From Laspinema sp. D2d (GTDB lineage: Bacteria; Cyanobacteriota; Cyanobacteriia; Cyanobacteriales; Laspinemataceae): a stretch of 64,000 nt of DNA. A program made the translations under genes and the position numbers. Below the pieces are notes generated by a model, which made no database searches, was not told the origin of the DNA, and saw only the letters and a program-made list of their open reading frames with translations. Where the stretch lies: assembly GCF_025370755.1 (NCBI RefSeq), contig NZ_JAMXFC010000009.1:48841-112840 (forward strand), read 5' to 3'. Shown here in pieces: positions 24,948-33,728 of this stretch (position 1 is the stretch's first letter; each line of letters begins with the position of its first letter).

Positions 24948-27050
24948 CTAGAGAGGCAAACTCGGTGGACTTGGGGGTGAAATTTGCCGTTCAAGGGACA
25001 CTTTATGACTCTCGCGCTGGGTTTGCATTTCCACCGCGATCGCCTCAAATTGCACCTGCAAACTGCCATAAGGCACCATCAATTCCCGACTGCCTTCCAC
25101 ATCCCCAAATCCCGTCGGCCAAAACTGAGTTAACCAATGAGGTCCATCCAGAACGGTCCGACTTTGGCGATCGAGGACCCATAATTTGACATAAATTCGA
25201 GGTAGCATCTGGGGCAGTTGCACCGTCACCTTAACCGATCGCCCTGCGCTTAATTCTCCCTTGGGTAAACTCAGGCGCGGATTCGGAACCGGCTGATCTT
25301 CTGGTAACAGCAACAGGGCCGCTCCTTCAGATTTAGCATGGGCAGCGGCAACCGAGGCTTCCGCGAGTAGCTCATCATCCACGACAATTTCCCGGGCTTC
25401 CCAGTCGATTTCTTCCGGTTCTGGAGGTCTTTTCCTGGAGCCTTCTGCATAATTCTCATCGGAGAGCGCCTCATCCATCTCAAATGGATTGTCTTCCGAC
25501 TCGTCAGAAACCGGAGTAAAACTAATTTTCAGCCAATCGGACAATTCGCGATCGCCCGCCAAGGCATTCAACCGAGAAAAGAACCGATCCTGTAGATGCA
25601 AGGATTTAAACGCTTGATCGACTGGAGAACCCTTTTTAGCAACCGGATCCGGTCCTGATTTCACCTCCGGGGAGGGAACAACTCTCTCAGTTTCCCCCGC
25701 TGTAGTGGACAATTCCTGGGGAACTGGCGCACTCGTAGTAGGGGTTTCCGGTTCTGTCGGGGTGGCAGTCTCGGAATCCGGCGGTTTCACTTCCTCTGCG
25801 GGCGGGGAGGCTTGGGGACGCTTAAAGGTTGGCAAATCCAGGGGTTTCCCAGCTTGGGGTGATTTTGCCTGGGGTTTAACAATCTGTGGCGGCAACACCT
25901 GATTTCCCGAGGGTTCAAAGGAAATCGGTTGACTCTTCTTAATCGTTTCCAGAATTTCATCAAACGAGGCATCGATTTCTTCAACATTCTGCTGATGTAT
26001 CGATTCCCAAGAATGCTCTAACAGCTTTTCCTCAGTCAAGTCTGGGGAAATCGCCCCCAGTAAGTCATCTAAATCCGCCGTAATTGTAAACGATCGCGCC
26101 CTTAAGCGAGTTCCACTGCTATCAGACAAACTCACTTCTCCTAACAGCAGATGACTCTTGGTTTGTTCTGGAATCTCCACCGGACAAGAAAATGACATCG
26201 GTAGAGTTCCCTGAGACAAGGGATGTTCCACCTCAACAATTTTTGCGCCCGTCTGGGGATTTTGCAGCATCACCCGCAATTCTAAACCGGAAATGCGATC
26301 GCCTGCTTTCCCATCAACCGCCTCAATGCGACCCTCTAGGGTTAAGACTTTACCCCATTTCACCATATAGGTTTCCTGCTGCAACACCAGTTGCAAGGGC
26401 GGCAGTTTTTGAGGTTGTACCTGGGGTGGCGAGGGGGGGACTAAAGGCGGACTCGTTCTGGATCCTTCCGCCACTGGGGAGATGCGATCGGGAAACGCGT
26501 ACAATTTCCCCGGGGGGGAGGGGTCCGCAATCACCGGGTTTTCTTCCGGGACCACACCGGCTGCCTCATTTTCTGCCACCGCTTCTGCCGCAGCTTGGAC
26601 GCGATCGACCCCTTCCAACTCCGAAAATTCTTCCTCCCGATCCGATTCGGTTCCCTCCTCGAAACCTGCCGAAGTCAGTCCCCCGGAGAAATCGCTACCC
26701 CCTTCCTCCTCAATGGATAAAACCTCAACCCGAATCGAACCTTGAGTCGTTTGGTCCAGAAAGCAGGTAAAATCCCAGAATCCCGGCTTGAGACGAGTAA
26801 ACGGGATCACCACCATCAAACCCTCTGCATTGGTGCGAGTCCCCCGCTTCTGCATCCGACGCTTCGGCGGAAACTCTTCCGACGATTGATAAATCGCCCG
26901 TATCTCTACCGGCACATTATTCCGGCTACACCGCGCAACCATGCGATAGCGCCCTTCCAAAATTTCCACTTCTGGAGATTCTACGGAAAGCCACGAGCGA
27001 TCGCCTTCTTTCTGGATCAGAAATTCCCACTCTTCCATCGGTTCCGACAC
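24948..27050 (-). CDS. Large Pro/Glu-rich cyanobacterial hypothetical protein
   Basis: A 700-residue protein I cannot assign. The N-terminal 110 residues are beta-rich and Ig-like (EEWEFLIQKEGDRSWLSVES), ending in a cysteine-containing KPGFWDFTCFLDQTT. A long acidic, proline-rich linker (about 115-215) follows, then a second beta domain (about 220-330). After more disordered Pro/Ser/Glu sequence (about 370-480) comes a C-terminal beta domain (about 590-690, with PRIYVKLWVLDRQSRTVLDG and FWPTGFGDVEGSREL). No signal peptide or membrane helix is seen. The C-terminal segments resemble adhesin-like or structural beta modules, but that is inference. It is convergent with the psb operon. Confidence 0.75.
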   Translation of the reverse strand: MSEPMEEWEFLIQKEGDRSWLSVESPEVEILEGRYRMVARCSRNNVPVEIRAIYQSSEEFPPKRRMQKRGTRTNAEGLMVVIPFTRLKPGFWDFTCFLDQTTQGSIRVEVLSIEEEGGSDFSGGLTSAGFEEGTESDREEEFSELEGVDRVQAAAEAVAENEAAGVVPEENPVIADPSPPGKLYAFPDRISPVAEGSRTSPPLVPPSPPQVQPQKLPPLQLVLQQETYMVKWGKVLTLEGRIEAVDGKAGDRISGLELRVMLQNPQTGAKIVEVEHPLSQGTLPMSFSCPVEIPEQTKSHLLLGEVSLSDSSGTRLRARSFTITADLDDLLGAISPDLTEEKLLEHSWESIHQQNVEEIDASFDEILETIKKSQPISFEPSGNQVLPPQIVKPQAKSPQAGKPLDLPTFKRPQASPPAEEVKPPDSETATPTEPETPTTSAPVPQELSTTAGETERVVPSPEVKSGPDPVAKKGSPVDQAFKSLHLQDRFFSRLNALAGDRELSDWLKISFTPVSDESEDNPFEMDEALSDENYAEGSRKRPPEPEEIDWEAREIVVDDELLAEASVAAAHAKSEGAALLLLPEDQPVPNPRLSLPKGELSAGRSVKVTVQLPQMLPRIYVKLWVLDRQSRTVLDGPHWLTQFWPTGFGDVEGSRELMVPYGSLQVQFEAIAVEMQTQRESHKVSLERQISPPSPPSLPL

Positions 27051-27360
27051 AGATAACCCTTGCCTGAGTTGTTTTTGCCAATTATGTCTGTCAGTTTAAC
27101 CCACCTAGAGCGGATCTGGAATCATCCTCAACGGTTTGAGTTGGCAAGGCCCATTTTTATCAACAAAGCCCTACACCCTCAAGGGTGCAGCTACACTAAC
27201 AAAACCTGCTTACGCAAACTCAAGACAAGAGAGATTTGTAAACCTGAGAGGGTGACAACGGAGGGGAAACCCAGACAGGACAATTGTTTGAGATAATGAA
27301 GAAGTCGTAAAAAAGCGGGTGGCTCTTGGAGCCACCCTGACAAAAAATGCTAAAGACATT
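27051..27360. other. Intergenic region with terminator next to the insertion sequence
   Basis: About 310 bases upstream of the 700-residue gene. A small palindrome CACCCT-CA-AGGGTG lies at 27174-27187 and a strong terminator at 27317-27337. No gene is supported. Confidence 0.5.
27317..27337 (-). terminator. Strong hairpin terminator for minus-strand transcription
   Basis: GGGTGGCTC (27317-27325) and GAGCCACCC (27329-27337) form a perfect nine-pair stem with a three-base loop. On the minus strand it is followed by GCTTTTTT, a classic terminator. It would insulate the downstream gene from transcription out of the insertion sequence. Confidence 0.8.
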
Positions 27361-28780
27361 ATATCCCTCTTCTGTCACTTTAGGCAGAAGAAAATAAGAA
27401 GTCTACGTCAGCCGAAGGAGGGAAAAGAGCGAAACAAGCCCGATTTATAAAAGAAATTAATCTATTTAAACCCCAAGATAACTGAGGAATAGGAAACACT
27501 TGTAACCAATAGAGAATAGAATTAAAACCGAGCATCGGCAGGAGGAGTAATTGAAGATTATTTAAAGCGCTCTTCCAATTCGTTTGATGATTCCAATGAG
27601 GATGTTGAGTGACCGAAGACCTAAAAATTTTTGAGGTTGGAGTCTCCGAACTTGTTGCTGAAGACTTAAAAGGAGCAGTGGTCAAAGTAACAAGCAAATA
27701 AGCACTACAGACAAGTTCCCACCATTTTTCGATATCCGAGTAATGAGTCAGCCTCCAATCGGCCCATCCCCACTCAGACTTACATTGCCTAAATCCATAT
27801 TCAACCCAAGTTCTATCTCCGTATATATCCCCTACATTTTTATAATTAAGGCTCGGAATGTTGCTCATCACAAAACTTGTTGAGTTTTTCGGCAAAGTTT
27901 CTTTATCTGTTGTGAGTTTCCAATAAGTTCTCCGTCCTTTTTCACCAAAAATAACCTCTCTTATATAGCGAGTTTCTGTTTTACCCTGACTCATATTCCG
28001 GGTAGATGTTGTCCATTCATTGGCTGAAATGCTTTGTCCTTCAGGTAGCCAGACTCCATGATTACTCCTGATTGATACGATATACAAGAGTCCTAATTCC
28101 TCCAGTTTGCTCAAAAAATATGCCTCACTTTCTCCATAAAGACTATCGGCTAATACCAATTTTATTTGGAAACCAAGGTGGACCATCTCTTCAATTAATC
28201 CGGCGGCAATTTGAGGTTTAGTTTTATAAACATCTCCCGCTTTTAAGCACTTTTGAGGCTTGAAAACTTCAAAGAGGATTGGAAAAGTTATTCCATCAAT
28301 TAATCCGTAAGCAACTACAGATACAATTCCGTTTTCTACCTTTCCTAATCGACCGATATATTGCCGAGCTACATAATCAGTTTTTTTGCCTTTTTTAGGG
28401 TCTCCTGTTTCATCAATAATCACCCGAATTCTTCGACCTTTTAAATGATTTAAAATGAGCTGGATTCTCGAATTTCTGTGCTGGTGAATGTCCCAAGGAG
28501 AGCGAGTTAGAAAATGGTGTAACCCCTGGGCGTTTTCTAGTCCCAAAACTTTCGCGATTTCTGGTAAACTTTTTCGTTTTATTTCGGATAATATTTCTAC
28601 ATGAATATTCTTAAATGCCTCATAAGTCCTAACATTTGAAAACAGGCTTTTATAGTTTTTACAGTATTCATCAATTAGAGGGTGGGTGGGCTTGGCTTGT
28701 TTTGGGGCAATCATGGTCCTGCTCTGGCTTTCAGCCGTTTTTTTTATTATACTCTGCCTAGAGTGACAGAAGAGGGATAT
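27361..28780 (-). mobile_element. IS701/IS4-like insertion sequence, 1420 bp
   Basis: Terminal inverted repeats of about 28 bases bound the element. The left end (27361-27388) begins ATATCCCTCTTCTGTCAC and the right end (28753-28780) is its complement with one mismatch. One transposase gene fills the interior. No clean target duplication is seen directly at the ends; GACAT occurs at 27355-27359 and 28784-28788 but not at equal distances. The intact gene and near-identical ends suggest recent activity. Confidence 0.85.
27380..28714 (-). CDS. IS701-like DDE transposase
   Basis: A 444-residue transposase with a DDE catalytic set: Asp in RVIIDETGDPKKGKKTDYVA, Asp in LVLADSLYGESEAYF and Glu in DRTWVEYGFRQCKSE. 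The last is the YREK-like block of IS4/IS701 enzymes. The frame is uninterrupted and fills the element between its inverted repeats, and the stop lies within the left repeat region. Family IS701 is preferred because of RQYIGRLGKVENGIVSVVAY. Confidence 0.9.
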   Translation of the reverse strand: MIAPKQAKPTHPLIDEYCKNYKSLFSNVRTYEAFKNIHVEILSEIKRKSLPEIAKVLGLENAQGLHHFLTRSPWDIHQHRNSRIQLILNHLKGRRIRVIIDETGDPKKGKKTDYVARQYIGRLGKVENGIVSVVAYGLIDGITFPILFEVFKPQKCLKAGDVYKTKPQIAAGLIEEMVHLGFQIKLVLADSLYGESEAYFLSKLEELGLLYIVSIRSNHGVWLPEGQSISANEWTTSTRNMSQGKTETRYIREVIFGEKGRRTYWKLTTDKETLPKNSTSFVMSNIPSLNYKNVGDIYGDRTWVEYGFRQCKSEWGWADWRLTHYSDIEKWWELVCSAYLLVTLTTAPFKSSATSSETPTSKIFRSSVTQHPHWNHQTNWKSALNNLQLLLLPMLGFNSILYWLQVFPIPQLSWGLNRLISFINRACFALFPPSADVDFLFSSA

Positions 28781-28925
28781 GATGACATCACACTATTAGT
28801 GATTAAACAAAAATAATATTTTATATTGTTAATTTTACCCTCCAACCCCTGCAAAAATTATAAAATAGAGATAAAAAAGCCTTGCACACGTTCAAGAAAA
28901 GTTAATCACTTTCCCCCAAATATAA

Positions 28926-28983
28926 ACCGAGTTTCTTGATAAAATATTTGACAATCAGTCTATATTTTATCAAGAAACTCGGT
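28926..28983 (-). terminator. 22-bp perfect inverted repeat, probable terminator/foldback element
   Basis: ACCGAGTTTCTTGATAAAAT... at 28926-28947 is matched perfectly by its complement at 28962-28983 around a 14-base loop. It lies just past the stop of the 29030 gene and is followed on that strand by TTTATATTT, so it can terminate it. The CCGAGTTTCTTG core relates to the AGAAACCGGGTTT repeat family, so it may be a mobile foldback used as a terminator. Confidence 0.75.
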
Positions 28984-29029
28984 CTTTTATTCTGGTATAT
29001 AAAGGTTTACTCAGTTTTAATTTTCTGAG

Positions 29030-29794
29030 TTATTCAACCTGCAACTTGACGTTTTTATTTTGTAGTTTGCTTTGCCACCACTGCTCAAATAATTGTTCTT
29101 GAAGCTGGCGTTTGAGTTGGCCCTCTAGGGTGGCAGGAATCCGTTGTTCTAGGCGCAATAAGCTGTAGCGGCCTTCCAATTCTAATGGACCCATAATCTC
29201 TCCGGGTTGAGTGTTGGAAATTGCATCGCGAATGGCGGGGGGAAGTTGACTGAACAAAATCGCTCCCATCATGCCATTATAGGCCCGTTCTCCGGCGATG
29301 GAATGTTCTTTTGCGAGGGCTTCAAAACTCGCCCCAGCTTGTTCGAGTTGAGCTTTGAGTTCTACGGCTTTATCATATTGTTCTACGACAATTCGGGAGA
29401 GAACAATTTGCTCAAAAGCTTGCTGATTTTTTTGAAAATAGTCTTCCAGTTTTTCAGCGGTGACTTTAGTTTTGATTTCTTCAATTTTTAACCCAGCGGC
29501 AAACTGATTACGAAAAGTCCCATAAGTTAGGCTTTGACTTTGTAACCATTGGTCAAAGCGGTCCGATTGCACCAGTTGATTTTGGAGGCGAAAGTTAATG
29601 ATTGCCTGTTCTAAGAGGGAGGCATCAATTTCTAAATCAGCTTGGCTTTGCAACTCTTGTTCGATGACGTGCTGCCTGAGAATCTTCATGATAAACTGTT
29701 GCAGGTCGCCACTGGTTCGCAGATACCCGAGGGCTTGCCGCAGTGAAATCGTTTCGTCATCAATGGTGATAAATTTTTCCGTTTCCATGTTCAT
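29030..29794 (-). CDS. PpiC-type (parvulin/SurA-like) peptidylprolyl isomerase
   Basis: A 254-residue protein with an N-terminal SurA-like helical region (about 10-110) and a parvulin domain (about 125-230). The domain shows LSRIVVEQYDKAVELKAQLE, FEALAKEHSIAGERAYNGMM, LPPAIRDAISNTQPGEIMGP and GRYSLLRLEQRIPA. There is no signal peptide, so it is cytoplasmic. In cyanobacteria such proteins are often encoded beside ABC peptide exporters; an ABC exporter lies 275 bases upstream on the same strand. The active-site His/Asp pattern is not fully canonical, so chaperone activity is as likely as isomerase activity. Confidence 0.85.
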   Translation of the reverse strand: MNMETEKFITIDDETISLRQALGYLRTSGDLQQFIMKILRQHVIEQELQSQADLEIDASLLEQAIINFRLQNQLVQSDRFDQWLQSQSLTYGTFRNQFAAGLKIEEIKTKVTAEKLEDYFQKNQQAFEQIVLSRIVVEQYDKAVELKAQLEQAGASFEALAKEHSIAGERAYNGMMGAILFSQLPPAIRDAISNTQPGEIMGPLELEGRYSLLRLEQRIPATLEGQLKRQLQEQLFEQWWQSKLQNKNVKLQVE

Positions 29795-30069
29795 TCATTC
29801 AAAAAGGACTGCAAAGAATACCCAGATTTAGAGTAGCGTAGGAAGTGGATTCAGGATTCAAGCGGGGGGAGAAGAAACCGGGTTTTGCTCCCCGAGGGAT
29901 TGCGCGATCGCATAAGTTATGGTGTGAAAAACCCCGGTTCGTCTTCCCATTTCCTCCTGTACCAAAGTCCTAGAAAATCTGGACTGAAGGGGAATCAGCA
30001 CGCTTATCCCCGAGAGAAATGAGCAGGAGAAAGAACTAGAGTCACGCTTTAAGAGACTGCTTTTCCAGC

Positions 30070-31815
30070 TTATTTCAAGAGTGCTTCTAGCTTTTGCTGA
30101 TTCCACAGTTGCTGATACAAACCCGGTTGTTCGACTAACTCAGTGTGAGTGCCAACTTGGACGATCGCCCCGCGATCCATGACAAAAATGCGATCGGCAG
30201 AGGCAGCAGCGGACATTTGGTGCGAGATAAACAACACCGTTTTGCGCTGTGTCCCCGAGGAGAGATTTTTGAGAATATCCGTTGCCGTTTGATTATCCAC
30301 ACTAGAAAGGGCATCATCTAAAATCAGCAAGGGCGCATCCATCAGCAGGGCTCTAGCGAGGGCCATGCGCTGGCGCTGTCCTCCTGAAAGGGTAATCCCT
30401 CGTTCCCCCACCAATGTCTCGTACTGTTGAGGAAAATTGAGAATTTCTGGGTGAATTTGGGCTTGTTTGGCCGTTTCGATGATTTCTGGGTCCTCCGCGA
30501 GAGGTTTCCCATACCGGATGTTGTTCCGGATAGATGTGCTAAACAAAAAGCTTTCTTGGGGAACGTAAGCGATATTCCCCCGTAGGGTTTCTAGTTTGAG
30601 GGTGGTGATATCTTTGCCATCGAGATACAGTTGTCCAGGGTTGATATCCAGTAAGCGGGGGATAGCATTGGCAAGGGTCGATTTCCCGGAACCAATGGGA
30701 CCGACGATCGCCACCGTCTCACCTGGAGTAATCTCAAAGCTTAAAGCATTCAGGGCGGAGATTTGTGCTTCGGGATAGCGGTAGGTGAGGTGATTGGCTC
30801 TTAAATGACCTTGTGCCGGTTCTGTCAGCGCGATCGCCTCCGGTGTATCTTGAATTTTTGGTTTCGCTTCAAAAATAGCTTCGATGCGATCGATACTCAC
30901 TTCTCCCCGTTGATACGCTGTAATGGTAAATCCAAGAAGGGCAGTGGGAAACACTAGGCGTTCGACATACAATAACAGGGCGATGAAATCCCCCACGGAA
31001 ATTACCCCATCGGCGATCGCCCCGGCACCAAACGTTAGTAATACCAGTAAGCTTATACTGGCTAATCCCCCTAAGACGGGAAACAGAAAACTTCGGGTTT
31101 GCGCTAATTTGAGATTCGCCCGTAAATATTGTTGATTGAGTTGGCGGAAAGCAAGGCGTTCGTTTTCTTCTTGAGCATAGATTTTAATCAAAGAAATCCC
31201 GCTCATATCCTCTTGAATCAAGTCACTGAGTCCCGAGAGTTGTTCTTGGACTTCCAATTGCTCAGTGCGGAGGCGATCGCTAAATAACTGCACGATCATC
31301 AGCATAAACGGATAGACCGCCACAGCCCACAGGGTCAACTTGACATTAATCGCCAACATCACCGGCAGGGTTAATCCATAAGCAAAAATCGTATTCACCA
31401 GACTCAACACCGCAAATCCCAGCAGACGCCGGATATTGTCCACATCCGAGGTGGCACGGTTAATCAAATCGCCCGGTGGGTTCAGGGCAAAATAGGCCGG
31501 TTCCAGAGTCAAGACGTGCTGAAAAATGCCTTGTTTGAGGTCAAACTCTACCTGCCGTCCCACCCCAAATAGATACATTCGGGAGACGACCCGAATTACC
31601 CACATGAGAGAGGCTAGGATGAGGATGATGCCAACAAAATACAGAATGCGATCGAAGCTAAAGGTGACTTCGAGTTCATCCACTGCATTGCGAATCAGCA
31701 GGGGAATGTAGACCCCCAAAGCGTTGACGATAAATAGGGCCACCACCCCCACTAAGGCATTCTGCCAGTGGGGACGCATATAAGAGGCCAGTTTTTGAAG
31801 TTTTGAGCGAGCCAT
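30070..31815 (-). CDS. ABC transporter, fused permease and ATPase (MdlA/SmdA-like)
   Basis: A 581-residue half-transporter. Six membrane helices (about 20-310) precede an ATPase with Walker A GPIGSGKST, signature LSGGQRQRMALARALL and Walker B LLILDDALSSVD. The catalytic Glu after Walker B is Asp (DD), a change seen in one half of heterodimeric exporters such as MdlA/SmdA. This suggests it needs a partner ATPase, and the half-transporter at 45852-47645 with a normal DE is a candidate. The substrate is unknown. Confidence 0.92.
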   Translation of the reverse strand: MARSKLQKLASYMRPHWQNALVGVVALFIVNALGVYIPLLIRNAVDELEVTFSFDRILYFVGIILILASLMWVIRVVSRMYLFGVGRQVEFDLKQGIFQHVLTLEPAYFALNPPGDLINRATSDVDNIRRLLGFAVLSLVNTIFAYGLTLPVMLAINVKLTLWAVAVYPFMLMIVQLFSDRLRTEQLEVQEQLSGLSDLIQEDMSGISLIKIYAQEENERLAFRQLNQQYLRANLKLAQTRSFLFPVLGGLASISLLVLLTFGAGAIADGVISVGDFIALLLYVERLVFPTALLGFTITAYQRGEVSIDRIEAIFEAKPKIQDTPEAIALTEPAQGHLRANHLTYRYPEAQISALNALSFEITPGETVAIVGPIGSGKSTLANAIPRLLDINPGQLYLDGKDITTLKLETLRGNIAYVPQESFLFSTSIRNNIRYGKPLAEDPEIIETAKQAQIHPEILNFPQQYETLVGERGITLSGGQRQRMALARALLMDAPLLILDDALSSVDNQTATDILKNLSSGTQRKTVLFISHQMSAAASADRIFVMDRGAIVQVGTHTELVEQPGLYQQLWNQQKLEALLK

Positions 31816-32157
31816 GTCGAATTGATATGTTTTTACCCCTCTTTTAGTGTAGAGGGCGATCGGGGGGATGGGGAAGATTGGGGAGATGGGGAGGATGGGG
31901 GAGATGGGGAGGATGGGGGAGATGGGGAGGATGGGGGAGATGGGGAGGATGGGGGAGATGGGGAGGATGGGGAAGGTGGGGAGGATGGGGGAGATGGGGA
32001 GGATTATTCTTCACCTAATCTCGATAGCGCTTCACCTAATCTCGATAGCGCTCCCCCTAATCTCCCCTATCCCCCCAATCTCCCCTATCCCCCCCATCCT
32101 CCCTATCCCCCCAATCCTCCCTATCCCCCATCCTCCCTATCCCCCGATCGCCCCAAG
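31816..32157. repeat. G-rich then C-rich minisatellite
   Basis: From about 31862 to 32005 the plus strand repeats GGGGAGGATGGGGGAGAT, and CACCTAATCTCGATAGCGCT follows twice. A C-rich tract (CCTATCCCCCCAATCTCC and variants) runs to about 32150. The two halves are partly complementary. The 161-codon frame through it (Gly-Asp-Gly-Glu repeats then Pro-rich) is an artefact of the repeat. Related tracts lie at 39277-39450, 41266-41312 and 62037-62118. Confidence 0.85.
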
Positions 32158-33207
32158 TTATTTAGACAAGCAGCGCGCACAAGGTTCGACCCAACCTCGG
32201 AGGAAATAGTACATCAAGGTGTAGAATTCTTCGACTACGCGGCTGGTGAGGGCCAAGCTGGTGGCATTGGGGATGATGTCATAAATGCCGGTGCGAGCTT
32301 GTTTTAAGGCACAGATTTCGGGGTACAAACTCGGCGATCGCGGGATGATTTCCAGATTGAGGCTTTCAAAGGAGAGGCTGGCCCTCGGTAAGTGCAAAAC
32401 TGAGGCGACGAGGATCACCCGAGGGTTACGGTTAGCTCGTGGAGGGAGGAGTTCTCCAACGGCTTCGGCACTTTGCCGGATATTTTCGACCTTATTTAAA
32501 ACAAAAATATGAGTAGGGGAGACGCCTTGGGCAATTAACAGGCTTCTAATGATGTCCGCTTCAAGGATATCCGTGGAGTTAACCGAATACCAAGGAGCGC
32601 TCACCCCTTGCCAGGGAAAGGGTTGGGGTCGAGCGGCGATAATCACCCGAGGGGAGTGTCCTACCTGTTGCTGGAGTTGGTACTGACGAACGGTGGTGAC
32701 GATCAGATCGCTCATGGTTGCTTCTACCAATTCGGGTTGATAGGGCAAAGAAGGCTGGGAAATCCCCGAGGATAAGAGGACGATCGCTTCGGGACGACCG
32801 ACAACCGGGACCAGATTAGGGTTTCCTTGGGCTTGACAAACCGAGGCGATGGGGAAATTAGAGCCAATTAGCCAATATTGATAGTGTTGAGCCAACCAAG
32901 GAACGCTACAGAGAACCAAGACAGCGAGGGCGGCACAAACCAAAGGCTGTCGCTGTTTCGGCCTTTGGGTAGCCGTGCATAAGAGAACGATGCACAATCC
33001 TAGGGGTCGTAGGGGAAACGAGAGAATGTACCACAGGGTAGCAACCCCTTGTTCCGTGGGAAAGAAGAATGCTAAGACGATAATACTTAACAGGATTGCG
33101 CCCCCGAGCCAGGTTAGGTATTCCCGAGGAATAAGCTGGAGGAGGACATACCAGATGAGGAGGGCGACAACCACCCATAGGAGAAGCTGGGTTATGACTA
33201 GAAACAT
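32158..33207 (-). CDS. YdcF/DUF218-family membrane protein
   Basis: A 349-residue protein with four N-terminal membrane segments (about 5-120) and a YdcF/DUF218 domain (about 140-330). The domain starts at AIVLLSSGI and includes EADIIRSLLIAQGVSPTHIF, then NIRQSAEAV and a VASVLHLPRA segment that corresponds to the TSxxHxxRA motif. Relatives (ElyC, SanA, YdcF) act at the cell envelope. The gene ends next to a minisatellite that separates it from the ABC transporter. Confidence 0.85.
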   Translation of the reverse strand: MFLVITQLLLWVVVALLIWYVLLQLIPREYLTWLGGAILLSIIVLAFFFPTEQGVATLWYILSFPLRPLGLCIVLLCTATQRPKQRQPLVCAALAVLVLCSVPWLAQHYQYWLIGSNFPIASVCQAQGNPNLVPVVGRPEAIVLLSSGISQPSLPYQPELVEATMSDLIVTTVRQYQLQQQVGHSPRVIIAARPQPFPWQGVSAPWYSVNSTDILEADIIRSLLIAQGVSPTHIFVLNKVENIRQSAEAVGELLPPRANRNPRVILVASVLHLPRASLSFESLNLEIIPRSPSLYPEICALKQARTGIYDIIPNATSLALTSRVVEEFYTLMYYFLRGWVEPCARCLSK

Positions 33208-33728
33208 TGCTGGACGTCCTCAAGGTGCAAGTTAAAGGGCGATCGAATCATCTTCTGTATGCTCCTACGGCGGTAATTCAGTAAAAACAATGAACTCTGG
33301 GAAAACTCAGGTCTAAGTCTGGGGTAAACCGGGCGATCGCCGGGAAATTTAAGTATTTATTCGGAGGTATTCTCGTTTGTTACATTTTTGTTGACAAATC
33401 TATGAGTTTCTTAAATTTTTCTGAAGGTCAACCGCAGTAAGATCGAATTTAGAGCCGCGAGAAAGCCGACTCCCGGATGCCAGTTCTTTCCTTAGAGGCA
33501 GAGTGGCGGCCCCATCGACGGTCTGTCTTGGCAGTTAACCGATGGAATTCGTTATTTTCTCTAAACTGATTAAGAATCATTTAATCGATGGCATGAAAGT
33601 GTTACAAAGATTAATAAAAAATCCTCGATTAATCCTCCAATACCGCGCCATACTTGATAGAAGTTGAGCAATTAAAATTAAAATCCTCAGTTCCTCCCAA
33701 GTGTTGGGTTGATACAAATAGCACCCCT
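33208..33728. other. Intergenic region, no gene recognised
   Basis: About 520 bases between the divergent YdcF-like and pentapeptide genes. An AT-rich stretch (33340-33430) is followed by a more GC-rich one (33445-33545) that could encode a small RNA, but I see no family signature and no strong hairpin. TTG at 33654 opens the downstream frame earlier. Confidence 0.4.

Noticed and set aside
26192-26770. 192-codon plus-strand frame inside the 700-residue gene
   Set aside because: Antisense to a Pro-rich linker, with composition explained by that linker.
27361-28780. Target-site duplication GACAT around the insertion sequence
   Set aside because: The two GACAT copies are not at equal distance from the inverted repeats, so I do not claim a duplication.
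29858-30106. 82-codon minus frame after the ABC exporter
   Set aside because: It overlaps the exporter end, has no ribosome-binding site or recognisable domain.
31822-32307. 161-codon plus-strand frame (Gly-Asp-Gly-Glu repeats)
   Set aside because: It is the translation of a G-rich minisatellite and runs antisense into the YdcF-like gene.
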